From assembly GCA_947458415.1 (NCBI GenBank), contig CANGZG010000061.1:1-12806 (forward strand): a stretch of DNA of 12,806 bases. The letters run 5' to 3'. This document shows, one piece after another, positions 6,762-12,806 of this stretch (the first letter of the stretch is position 1; each line of letters begins with the position of its first letter). Made by a program: the position numbers and the translations under genes. Source of the stretch: Comamonadaceae bacterium (GTDB lineage Bacteria > Pseudomonadota > Gammaproteobacteria > Burkholderiales > Burkholderiaceae_C). The notes under the pieces were generated by a model, which was given only the letters and a program-made list of their open reading frames with translations, made no database searches and had not been told where the DNA came from.

Positions 6762-7387
6762 GCATCGACACCGCAGACATGCCGTGGGTGCCCTCGCCTG
6801 TGAGCGGCATTGATCGAATCATGCTTGAACGTGATGGCGACGAAATTGCGCGAGCAACCAGTTTGGTTCGCTATGCACCGCACGCCCGCTTCAGCCCTCA
6901 CCAGCATGAACTGGGCGAAGAATTTCTGGTTCTCGAGGGGGTGTTTCAAGATGAGTTGGGTCAATACCCTGCTGGCACCTACGTCAAGAATCCACCGGGT
7001 TCTGGCCACACGCCATTCACAGAAACGGGCTGTACGCTGTTTGTCAAACTCCGGTATTTGGATCCGGCAGACGATGAGCGGGTGGTCATCCACACCCCAT
7101 CGGCCCAGTGGCACCAAGGCATGGTGCCAGGTCTGACCGTGATGCCCCTGTCAAGCGCTGGGACGACCCACACAGCCTTGGTTCGCTGGGCGCCGGGCAC
7201 CTACTTCAACCCACACAGGCATTTCGGTGGTGAAGAAATATTTGTGGTTGATGGCGTTTTTGAGGACGAACATGGACGCTACCCGCAAGGGTTTTGGTTG
7301 CGTAGCCCACACATGAGCATGCACAAACCATTCAGCGTCGAAGGTTGCACCATCTTGGTCAAAACGGGACATTTGTCAACCCATTGA
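6728..7387 (+). CDS. bicupin protein, ChrR-like cupin family
   Basis: This 219-residue protein consists of two tandem cupin domains that resemble each other and the cupin half of the anti-sigma factor ChrR, without ChrR's N-terminal zinc-binding anti-sigma domain. Each half has a full metal-binding set: H58, H60, E64/E65 and H94 in the first; H163, H165, E169/E170 and H199 in the second. The repeated stretches GVFQDELGQYPAGTYVKNPPGS and GVFEDEHGRYPQGFWLRSPH show the internal duplication clearly. The family includes enzymes and sensors that bind Zn, Mn or Fe; the reaction here is unknown. The chosen ATG at 6728 is where family similarity begins and gives a 34-bp overlap with the Cys-rich gene. 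A GTG at 6689 with AGGTGA upstream would add 13 residues. No signal peptide is seen, so it is cytoplasmic. Confidence 0.85.
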   Translation: MQLHTDTKLRVSIDTADMPWVPSPVSGIDRIMLERDGDEIARATSLVRYAPHARFSPHQHELGEEFLVLEGVFQDELGQYPAGTYVKNPPGSGHTPFTETGCTLFVKLRYLDPADDERVVIHTPSAQWHQGMVPGLTVMPLSSAGTTHTALVRWAPGTYFNPHRHFGGEEIFVVDGVFEDEHGRYPQGFWLRSPHMSMHKPFSVEGCTILVKTGHLSTH

Positions 7388-7490
7388 GCAGCAAAACTGG
7401 CCGCAGAGTTATCCAACCGCGTCACAGGCCAGGGTATTCACATCCGTAAAGCCGGTCACTGCTGAAACAGTCATTCCCTGTTTTGCTGCT
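7387..7490. repeat. 11-bp perfect inverted repeat bracketing the convergent gene ends
   Basis: AGCAGCAAAAC at 7387-7397 and its exact reverse complement GTTTTGCTGCT at 7480-7490 enclose 82 bp. Allowing one mismatch, the match extends inward to 14 bp (TGG versus AGG). The left arm begins at the last base of the cupin stop codon and the right arm lies in the 3' end of the nuclease gene. The loop is too long for a classical terminator and no target-site duplication is evident. Confidence 0.55.
7388..7465 (+). pseudogene. remnant of an SDR gene 3' end
   Basis: Directly after the cupin stop, and in the same frame, 25 codons read AAKLAAELSNRVTGQGIHIRKAGHC followed by TGA. They align with the C-terminus of the SDR at 5616-6389 (VYLASDLSSHITGQGIQINGGSHY, stop). 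Over the last 57 nucleotides, including the stop, about 41 are identical without gaps. TGQGI is the typical SDR end motif. There is no start codon, cofactor site or active site, so this is a decayed tail of a second SDR copy or of a related paralog. It marks a past duplication, recombination or deletion between the SDR and nuclease genes. Confidence 0.75.
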
Positions 7491-7977
7491 TATTTTTTCG
7501 GAAATCCCAGGGCGGCGTTGCTTGGGCATCCGACCACAACCCCAAATTCTGGCGCTTGGCGGCGCTTTCGCTGGCACTGTAGGCATCACGGTCTTCCATC
7601 GACTGCTCTTCTTGGTATTTTTTGTAATGCCACGCCAGACCAGTTTTGATTTGCTGATGACAGATGTCTTGGTTGCCCAGAAGGACTTTGCCCACAATCC
7701 GCCCGTACTTGTCCTTCTTGGTAAAAACAACCTCGACAGTTTTGCCATGGACCAAAGCATGAAGCGCCTGCTTGGATTTATCGCCAAAGGCTTGCGCTTT
7801 TTCTGGCGCGTCAATGCCCTGCAATCTGATTTTGTGCTGTTTGTGGTTTTGATCAAGCACCGTGATGGTGTCGCCATCGGCAACGGACACAACCTTGCCC
7901 TGAAGCGGCACGGTTGCGCTGGCATTGCAAACAGCCAAATTCAGTAATATTGAGAATATTGGCAAATAAATCTTCAT
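7471..7977 (-). CDS. secreted thermonuclease-type (staphylococcal nuclease-like) nuclease
   Basis: This 168-residue protein is a staphylococcal nuclease (SNase) homolog, a Ca2+-dependent phosphodiesterase fold that cuts DNA and RNA. It has a signal peptide (IYLPIFSILLNLAVCNASA, cleavage near residue 21), so it is periplasmic or exported. Active-site residues align with the reference nuclease: ADGDT gives D36 (as D21), R51 in IRLQGID (as R35), D56 and E59 in GIDAPE (as D40 and E43), and R93 in KYGRIVGK (as R87). The fold ends normally with ASESAAKRQNLGLW, followed by a short polar tail. The ATG at 7977 has no strong Shine-Dalgarno sequence. It converges with the cupin gene and is divergent from the transporter operon. 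A role in nutrient scavenging from nucleic acids is plausible, but is an inference. Confidence 0.9.
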   Translation of the reverse strand: MKIYLPIFSILLNLAVCNASATVPLQGKVVSVADGDTITVLDQNHKQHKIRLQGIDAPEKAQAFGDKSKQALHALVHGKTVEVVFTKKDKYGRIVGKVLLGNQDICHQQIKTGLAWHYKKYQEEQSMEDRDAYSASESAAKRQNLGLWSDAQATPPWDFRKNKQQNRE

Positions 7978-8187
7978 ACATTGAGTTTGCCATAGTAATT
8001 GTTATTTTTATCATATTTCCCTTTGTGATGAAGGCGGAAAAATGAAGCCCGTGCCTGCGAAAAGGCAAAAATCAACGCCAATCCATGGTTTTGTGGCGAA
8101 ACAGCAGGTCACTTGCCGTTCGAATAACATGGCAGTGGCATCGGGCCTATTGAAAATCGGCAATCTCAAATTGGAATCAGGCGCGTC
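7978..8187. other. divergent intergenic region between nuclease and gltI
   Basis: This 210-bp non-coding gap must hold promoters for both the nuclease (minus) and the transporter operon (plus). An A/T-rich stretch at about 7990-8025 offers weak -10-like sequences for the nuclease (TATGAT, TACTAT on the minus strand) without a convincing -35. For the plus direction no clear box pair was found. A short stem TGCCT/AGGCA (8052-8056 and 8063-8067) and another CGCCA/TGGCG (8076-8080 and 8094-8098) are present, but neither has a terminator tail. Confidence 0.4.
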
Positions 8188-9084
8188 ATGAAAACATTAC
8201 TTTTGGCGTTGATGGCTGTGGCACACGGTTTTGTCGTCTCGGCACAAACCATGGACACTGTGTCAAAAGTCAGCGCAACAGGTGAGATCACTCTGGGCGT
8301 GCGCGACTCATCTGGGGCACTTTCATACACTTTGGGCTCGGGCAAATACGTCGGCTATCACATCGACATCTGCCAGCGCATCATCGCCAACCTTGAAAAA
8401 CAGCTTGGTAAAAAACTGACCACCAAGTACATCTCGGTCACTTCACAAAACCGCGTGCCTCTTGTCCAAAATGGCACGGTAGACATTGAATGCGGCTCGA
8501 CCACCAACAACGAGGCGCGGCAAAAGCAAGTCGCATTCGCTTTCACCACTTATGTCGAAGAAGTGCGTATTGCCACCAAAGTCAATTCAGGTATTTCAGG
8601 CGTCGCTCAACTCAATGGACGCAACATTGCCACCACGACTGGCACCACTTCTGTTCAATGGTTGCGCAAACACGAACGCGCAAGCGGAGTGGACTTCAAG
8701 GAAATTTTTGGCAAAGACCATGCTGACAGTTTTTTGTTGCTGGAATCAGGGCGCGCTGATGCATTCGTCATGGACAGCCAAATCTTGGCAGGCTTGATCG
8801 CCAATGCCAAATCCCCCAACGACTTCAAGGTGGTGGGCGAAGTGCTCAGCGTTGAACCGATCGCGATCATGATGCGAAAGGACGATCCGGGAATCAAAAA
8901 ACTGGCCAACAGCACCATTGAAGAAATGGTCAAGTCAGGTGACCTTGCCAAAGCCTATGACAAATGGTTCAACCAACCGATTCCCCCGAAACATACCCGA
9001 TTGAACCTGCCTGTCAGTGACTCCACCAAACAGGCTTGGAGCCACTTGAACGACAAGCCGCTAGAAACCTACGCCAAGAAATAA
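8188..9084 (+). CDS. gltI: glutamate/aspartate ABC transporter substrate-binding protein
   Basis: This 298-residue periplasmic amino-acid-binding protein captures the substrate and delivers it to the permease. A signal peptide (residues 1-19, cleavage in VVSA-QTMD) precedes a class-II solute-binding fold. Diagnostic parts are ITLGVRDSSGALSYTLGSGKYVGYHIDIC (34-62), NRVPLVQNGTVDIECGSTTNN (88-108), which closely resembles the GltI family signature, TTTGTTSVQWLR, and SGRADAFVMDSQIL. C62 and C102 are the only cysteines in the mature chain. The ATG is preceded by AGG about 9 nt upstream. It is the first gene of a four-gene transporter operon and is followed by the permease after 14 bp. Glutamate/aspartate specificity is inferred from similarity; other acidic or polar amino acids are possible. 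Confidence 0.93.
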   Translation: MKTLLLALMAVAHGFVVSAQTMDTVSKVSATGEITLGVRDSSGALSYTLGSGKYVGYHIDICQRIIANLEKQLGKKLTTKYISVTSQNRVPLVQNGTVDIECGSTTNNEARQKQVAFAFTTYVEEVRIATKVNSGISGVAQLNGRNIATTTGTTSVQWLRKHERASGVDFKEIFGKDHADSFLLLESGRADAFVMDSQILAGLIANAKSPNDFKVVGEVLSVEPIAIMMRKDDPGIKKLANSTIEEMVKSGDLAKAYDKWFNQPIPPKHTRLNLPVSDSTKQAWSHLNDKPLETYAKK

Positions 9085-9098
9085 GGGCAACACTTCTC

Positions 9099-9833
9099 AT
9101 GTCACTGGATTGGCGTTTTTTATTGGAAGACGACGGCAGTGGCCGCACCTACCTTGAATGGATGCTGAACGCTTGGGGATGGACACTCAGCGTCGCGGTG
9201 TGCGCATGGGTGGTGGCCATGTTGTTTGGTTGCAGCGTCGGCGTTGTGCGAACCCTTCCCCACAACAAGCGCCTGAATATCCTGTTCATTCACCTCTCCT
9301 CTTGCTGGGTTGAGTTGTTCAGAAACATTCCCCTGCTGGTTCAAATCTTCATTTGGTATTTTGTGTTGCCCAAGGTTTTTCCCGCCATGCAAGCCCTCCC
9401 CGGTTTCTTACTGGTGGTTTTGGGACTTGGCATCTTTTCGTCTGCCCGGATTGCGGAAATGATGCGCGCAGGGATTCAGGCCATGCCTCGTGGTCAACGT
9501 GATGCAGCCATGGCCTTGGGGTTCACTGCCTGGCAGACTTATCGATACGTTTTACTGCCTATTGCTTTCAGAACCATGTGGCCACCACTGACCAGTGAAA
9601 CCATGAATTTGCTCAAAAATTCTTCGGTTGCATTTGCCATTTCAATCACCGAACTCACCATGTATGCCATGCAAGTTCAAGAAGAAACCTCGCGCGGCAT
9701 GGAGGTGTATTTGGCTGTGACCGGGCTCTACACGTTGTCTGCGTTTGGCGTTAACCGGCTGATGGTTTACTTTGAGAAAAAAATACAACTGCCAGACCAT
9801 CCCAAGCATGCGAACACATACAGCGTGCAATGA
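9099..9833 (+). CDS. gltJ: glutamate/aspartate ABC transporter permease
   Basis: This 244-residue inner-membrane permease is of the His/Glu/Gln/Arg/opine transporter type. Hydrophobic segments are visible at WTLSVAVCAWVVAMLFGCSVGVV, LVQIFIWYFVLP, GFLLVVLGLGIF and in the C-terminal third. The cytoplasmic EAA-like loop that docks on the ATPase reads MMRAGIQAMPRGQRDAAMALGFTAWQTYRYVLLP. The start chosen is the ATG at 9099 (MSLDWRFLL), which matches the family length; AGGG lies about 11 nt upstream, longer than ideal. The reading frame is open further upstream to 9036, but that part overlaps the binding-protein gene. Its last codons overlap the next gene as ATGA, so the two permeases are translationally coupled and probably form a heterodimeric channel. 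Confidence 0.92.
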   Translation: MSLDWRFLLEDDGSGRTYLEWMLNAWGWTLSVAVCAWVVAMLFGCSVGVVRTLPHNKRLNILFIHLSSCWVELFRNIPLLVQIFIWYFVLPKVFPAMQALPGFLLVVLGLGIFSSARIAEMMRAGIQAMPRGQRDAAMALGFTAWQTYRYVLLPIAFRTMWPPLTSETMNLLKNSSVAFAISITELTMYAMQVQEETSRGMEVYLAVTGLYTLSAFGVNRLMVYFEKKIQLPDHPKHANTYSVQ

Positions 9834-10504
9834 ACATGGTTGCGTTTGATTTTTCATTCATGGCGTCAGATATTTTTTCCAAATTCATTTGGAAGGGTTT
9901 GGTGTTCAGCCTGCAGTTGACTGTCGTCGCTGCCGCAGGGGGTTTGTTCTTGGGAACATGGCTGGCGATGATGCGACTGTCAGGAAAGCCATGGCTTGAA
10001 TGGCCGGCTGCCGTCTACGTCAATGGGATGCGGTCCATTCCGTTGGTCATGGTTATCTTGTGGTTTTTTCTGTTGATTCCATTTTTGATTGGCAAGTCCA
10101 TCGGTGCTGAATTGTCTGCATTCATTACTTTCATCGCTTTTGAAGCCGCTTACTTCAGTGAAATCATCAGGGCAGGTATTCAATCGATTTCAAAAGGTCA
10201 GGTCCACGCCGGTCAAGCCCTTGGTTTCACGTACAGCCAAAACATGCGCTTGGTGGTTTTGCCGCAAGCATTTCGCCACATGATTCCCGTGCTGTTGACC
10301 CAAACCATCATCTTGTTCCAAGACACGTCCTTGGTGTATGCCATTGGCGCCTATGATTTGTTCAAGGGGTTTGAGACAGCGGGAAAACTTTACGGCCGGG
10401 TTGAAGAAACTTACCTCATCGCCGCATTGGTTTATTTGATTTTGTGCCTGACACTGTCAGCCAGCATCAGGCAACTTCAAAAAAGATTGTCTATTGTTCA
10501 CTGA
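9830..10504 (+). CDS. gltK: glutamate/aspartate ABC transporter permease, second subunit
   Basis: This 224-residue membrane protein is paralogous to the preceding permease. Predicted spans include GLVFSLQLTVVAAAGGLFLGTW, SIPLVMVILWFFLLIPFLIG, AFITFIAFEAAYFSEI and YLIAALVYLILCLTLSA. Its EAA loop is EIIRAGIQSISKGQVHAGQALGFTYSQNMRLVVLPQAFR. The ATG at 9830 overlaps the stop of the first permease by 4 bp; a second ATG two codons on is also possible, and neither has a strong Shine-Dalgarno sequence, which fits coupled translation. The ATPase gene follows after 31 bp. Length and order match GltK of the GltIJKL system. Confidence 0.92.
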   Translation: MNMVAFDFSFMASDIFSKFIWKGLVFSLQLTVVAAAGGLFLGTWLAMMRLSGKPWLEWPAAVYVNGMRSIPLVMVILWFFLLIPFLIGKSIGAELSAFITFIAFEAAYFSEIIRAGIQSISKGQVHAGQALGFTYSQNMRLVVLPQAFRHMIPVLLTQTIILFQDTSLVYAIGAYDLFKGFETAGKLYGRVEETYLIAALVYLILCLTLSASIRQLQKRLSIVH

Positions 10505-10535
10505 TACCGTGGCTGTTATGAGTTGGAGCTGATTT

Positions 10536-11273
10536 GTGATCGAGTTAAACAATGTTTCAAAATGGTACGGGCCGGTGCAAGTGCTCGACAACTGTTCCAC
10601 CCGCATCAACCAAGGTGAAGTGGTGGTGGTTTGCGGGCCGTCAGGTTCGGGCAAGTCCACCCTGATCAAGGTCATCAATGGCTTAGAGCCCTTTCAAAAA
10701 GGCGAGGTGATGGTCGACGGCATCCGTGTGAATGACCCGACAACCGATTTGCCCAAACTGCGCAGCCGGGTGGGCATGGTGTTTCAACATTTTGAGCTGT
10801 TTCCGCATTTGTCGGTCACTGAAAACCTGACCATCGCACAAGAAAAAGTATTGGGTCGGCGCAAAGAGGCAGCGACGGCACAGGCCTTGAAATACCTGGA
10901 ACGTGTGGGTTTGATCGCCCACAAAAACAAACACCCTGGTCAACTCTCTGGCGGACAGCAGCAACGTGTTGCGATTGCCAGGGCTTTGTGCATGGACCCG
11001 ATTGTCATGTTGTTCGATGAGCCCACCTCTGCCCTGGACCCTGAAATGGTGGGTGAAGTCTTGGATGTGATGGTGGACTTGGCCAACGAAGGCATGACCA
11101 TGATGTGCGTGACCCATGAAATGGGATTTGCCCGTCAAGTCGGCAGCCGCGTCATCTTCATGGACACGGGTGGGAAAATTTTGGAGGATTGCAGCAAAGA
11201 TGAATTCTTCGGGCATCCTGAAAACCGACAAGAGCGAACCAAAGAATTTTTGAAAAAGATATTGTTGTTCTAA
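10536..11273 (+). CDS. gltL: glutamate/aspartate ABC transporter ATP-binding protein
   Basis: This 245-residue ATPase subunit powers import through the two permeases. All nucleotide-binding motifs are intact: Walker A GPSGSGKST (34-42), Q-loop Gln84 in MVFQHFELFP, signature LSGGQQQR (137-144), Walker B VMLFDEP (157-163) with catalytic E162, D-loop SALDP, and H-loop His194 in VTHEM. The N-terminus starts at a GTG (10536) with GGAG 7 nt upstream, a well-placed ribosome-binding site; MIELNNVSKWYG is the normal family beginning. No terminator was seen in the 41 bp before the next gene, so transcription may continue into the DUF2256/photolyase pair. Confidence 0.94.
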   Translation: MIELNNVSKWYGPVQVLDNCSTRINQGEVVVVCGPSGSGKSTLIKVINGLEPFQKGEVMVDGIRVNDPTTDLPKLRSRVGMVFQHFELFPHLSVTENLTIAQEKVLGRRKEAATAQALKYLERVGLIAHKNKHPGQLSGGQQQRVAIARALCMDPIVMLFDEPTSALDPEMVGEVLDVMVDLANEGMTMMCVTHEMGFARQVGSRVIFMDTGGKILEDCSKDEFFGHPENRQERTKEFLKKILLF

Positions 11274-11314
11274 ACAAAGATTCCCGTCTAACCGATGCCC
11301 TTCCATTCGATCGC

Positions 11315-11488
11315 ATGAAATCAGCCAAGCCCTCCTTCAAAGGCAATAAACAAAGCCTTCCTAGCAAGCCTTGCCAAACATGCGGACGCGACATGACTTG
11401 GCGCAAGTCTTGGGCGAAAAACTGGGAACAGGTTTTGTATTGCTCTGAAGCCTGTCGTCAAAACAAGTCAAAGCAAACCGCCCCATGA
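11315..11488 (+). CDS. DUF2256-type small zinc-ribbon-like protein
   Basis: This 57-residue basic protein begins MKSAKPSFKGNKQSLPSK and carries four cysteines as C20-x2-C23 and C43-x3-C47, probably one zinc site. The core KPCQTCGRDMTWRKSWAKNW followed by VLYCSEACRQNK is what I recognise as DUF2256, a small family of unknown function often seen next to photolyase/cryptochrome genes (recalled, not searched). Its stop overlaps the ATG of the photolyase homolog as ATGA, so the two are translationally coupled. There is no clear Shine-Dalgarno sequence before its ATG and no other in-frame start upstream, so expression may depend on readthrough from gltL. A role as accessory factor to the photolyase is an inference from context. 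Confidence 0.85.
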   Translation: MKSAKPSFKGNKQSLPSKPCQTCGRDMTWRKSWAKNWEQVLYCSEACRQNKSKQTAP

Positions 11489-12806
11489 GTTACAGCTTGG
11501 TATGGTTTAAGCGTGATCTGCGCTGGCACGATCATCTGGCATTGGCGCAAGCAAGCCAACAAGGTCCGATCCGGTGCATTTACATGGTGGAGCCTGAGCT
11601 TTGGTTGCAACCCGATACAGCATTGCAACACTTCGAATTCATCCGCGAATCCATCCAAGACTTGGACAACCACTTTCGTTCACACGGGGGCGGCGTAGAA
11701 ATTCACCACGGCAATGCAGACCAAGTTCTGAGTGACATTTGGCGTGAAGCCCCGTTCTCTGGACTGTATTCACACGAAGAGACAGGCAATGGTTTTACCT
11801 ATGCTCGTGATCTGCAAGTGGCTCAATGGTGTCAAGCGCACGGCGTGGCGTGGCATGAATACCCTCAATTTGGTGTGGTAAGGCGATTGAAAAACCGCAA
11901 TCTTTGGAAGAACGCCTGGGAAGACCACATGGCCTTGCCGATTCAACCGATCAACGCTTTGCAATTTTGGCGCTCACCATTGGGTGAAAAGATGGAGATG
12001 CATGCGCCTGCCCATCTGCAACACAACCCGCCACTCAGGCAAACAGGTGGTCGCCACCGCGCATTGAACACGTTGCACAGTTTTTTACATGCCAGAAGCA
12101 TTGGCTACCGGGGAGGCATTTCTTCACCGCTGTCCGCGCCCGATGCGTGCTCTAGGCTATCGGCTTACTTGTCCTATGGCTGTATCAGCATGCGTGAAAC
12201 TGTGCAACAAACCAGAGCGCATCTGGCGCAACTGCCTGACCCAGCCGTTCGCCATCGGGGTGGGTTGACGGCATTCATCAGTCGGCTTTATTGGCATTGT
12301 CATTTCATTCAAAAACTGGAGAGTGAACCTGCGATTGAATGGCGCAACATGCACCGTGGCTACGACGACTTGCGCGAACAAGCATTCAACCCGGTTTACT
12401 TTGAAGCGCTGAAAGAAGCACGCACCGGTTGGCCGATGGTGGACGCCTGTGTCAGCATGTTGAGAGAAACAGGCTGGTTGAACTTTCGCATGCGCGGCAT
12501 GTTGGTGTCCGTGGCCGCTTACCCCCTTTGGTTGCACTGGCGACCCGTGGGTGAATGGTTGGCCACCCAATTCCTCGACTATGAACCAGGAATTCATTGG
12601 AGCCAAATGCAAATGCAATCAGGCACCACAGGCATCAACACCACGCGTGTCTACAACCCCATCAAGCAAGCGCAAGACCACGATCCCCATGGGAAATTTG
12701 TCAGACGATGGCTGCCACGCATGCGCGCAGTCCCTGACACCTGGTTATTTGAGCCTTGGAACATGCCCGGTCAGTCACATGCCAAACCAGAACCTGACAT
12801 GGAAAT
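11485..12806 (+). CDS. photolyase/cryptochrome family protein, atypical flavin site (3' end outside window)
   Basis: The first 440 residues of a photolyase/cryptochrome homolog are present. The N-terminal alpha/beta antenna domain starts with SLVWFKRDLRWHDHLAL (4-20). The FAD-binding helical domain shows YRGGISSPLSAPDACSRLSAYLSYGCIS, the F-x-x-L-Y/W-W region TAFISRLYWHCHF, RTGWPMVDA (313-321), GWLNFRMRGMLVS, and a distal segment DYEPGIHWSQMQMQSGTTG (365-383), followed by NPIKQAQDHDPHGKFVRRWLP. In classical CPD photolyases the last region reads NNGGWQW, with an Asn near flavin N5 and a Trp of the electron-transfer triad. Here WQW is replaced by M375-Q376-M377 and no Asn is present. It is therefore a divergent subgroup, not a classical CPD enzyme. 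Light-driven DNA repair is plausible but unproven; a light-sensor role is the alternative. Confidence 0.88.
   Translation, partial: MSYSLVWFKRDLRWHDHLALAQASQQGPIRCIYMVEPELWLQPDTALQHFEFIRESIQDLDNHFRSHGGGVEIHHGNADQVLSDIWREAPFSGLYSHEETGNGFTYARDLQVAQWCQAHGVAWHEYPQFGVVRRLKNRNLWKNAWEDHMALPIQPINALQFWRSPLGEKMEMHAPAHLQHNPPLRQTGGRHRALNTLHSFLHARSIGYRGGISSPLSAPDACSRLSAYLSYGCISMRETVQQTRAHLAQLPDPAVRHRGGLTAFISRLYWHCHFIQKLESEPAIEWRNMHRGYDDLREQAFNPVYFEALKEARTGWPMVDACVSMLRETGWLNFRMRGMLVSVAAYPLWLHWRPVGEWLATQFLDYEPGIHWSQMQMQSGTTGINTTRVYNPIKQAQDHDPHGKFVRRWLPRMRAVPDTWLFEPWNMPGQSHAKPEPDME

Noticed and set aside
6452..7117. Long open frame on the minus strand across the Cys-rich and cupin genes (221 codons)
   Set aside because: It is antisense to two better supported genes, shows no recognisable domain, and is a by-product of their codon use.
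7465..7483. AAACAG/CTGTTT stem as an intrinsic terminator of the cupin gene
   Set aside because: The stem is A/T-rich with only two G-C pairs per arm, and the following T-run is interrupted by GCTGC, so a working terminator cannot be claimed.
8052..8067. Stem TGCCT/AGGCA as a possible terminator between nuclease and gltI
   Set aside because: Followed by A residues on the plus strand and not followed by a T-run on the minus strand; it also lies between divergent genes, where no terminator is needed.
10683..11306. Long open frame antisense to the transporter ATPase (207 codons)
   Set aside because: The plus strand has every ABC ATPase motif intact; the antisense product has no family features.
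1..12806. CRISPR arrays, tRNA or rRNA genes, insertion sequences, phage or toxin-antitoxin genes
   Set aside because: None was seen on either strand; the genes are metabolic, transport and repair functions, with only the SDR remnant and inverted repeat hinting at past rearrangement.

Overview
The window looks like chromosomal DNA from a betaproteobacterium, probably Burkholderiales/Comamonadaceae. This is an inference from moderate GC content, tightly packed genes with ATGA overlaps, the glutamate/aspartate-type ABC transporter in gltIJKL order, and the style of the acyl-CoA catabolic genes. No species can be named from the sequence alone. There is no tRNA, rRNA, CRISPR array or intact mobile element.

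Region 1 (1-5485, minus strand) is a catabolic operon. In transcription order it encodes an acyl-CoA synthetase, two small MaoC/hot-dog proteins, a Baeyer-Villiger monooxygenase (BVMO), a TetR-family regulator, and a 3-hydroxyacyl-CoA dehydrogenase that runs off the left edge. Gaps are 3-42 bp and the last pair overlaps by 4 bp. A short-chain dehydrogenase (SDR, 5616-6389, plus strand) is divergent. The 130-bp divergent region holds a good sigma70-like promoter for the minus operon and a palindrome over its predicted start site, a likely TetR operator. Together these suggest oxidation of an alcohol to a ketone (SDR), oxygen insertion (BVMO), CoA activation and beta-oxidation-like steps. The substrate is unknown and no esterase or lactonase is visible.

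Region 2 (6429-7977) holds a small secreted Cys-rich protein with a twin CX3C pattern, a bicupin of the ChrR-like type whose start overlaps it, a 25-codon remnant that matches the 3' end of the upstream SDR, and a convergent secreted thermonuclease-type nuclease. An 11-bp inverted repeat brackets the remnant.

Region 3 (8188-11273) is a complete polar amino-acid ABC transporter: binding protein, two permeases and ATPase, most like glutamate/aspartate GltIJKL.

Region 4 (11315-12806) is a 57-residue DUF2256-type zinc-ribbon-like gene that overlaps, by ATGA, a photolyase/cryptochrome-family gene cut by the right edge. This photolyase homolog differs from the classical enzymes at the flavin-proximal motif.

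The most interesting points are the two adjacent MaoC proteins, each lacking a different half of the catalytic Asp/His pair; the vestigial SDR tail; the atypical photolyase with its DUF2256 partner; and the operator-like palindrome in the divergent promoter.
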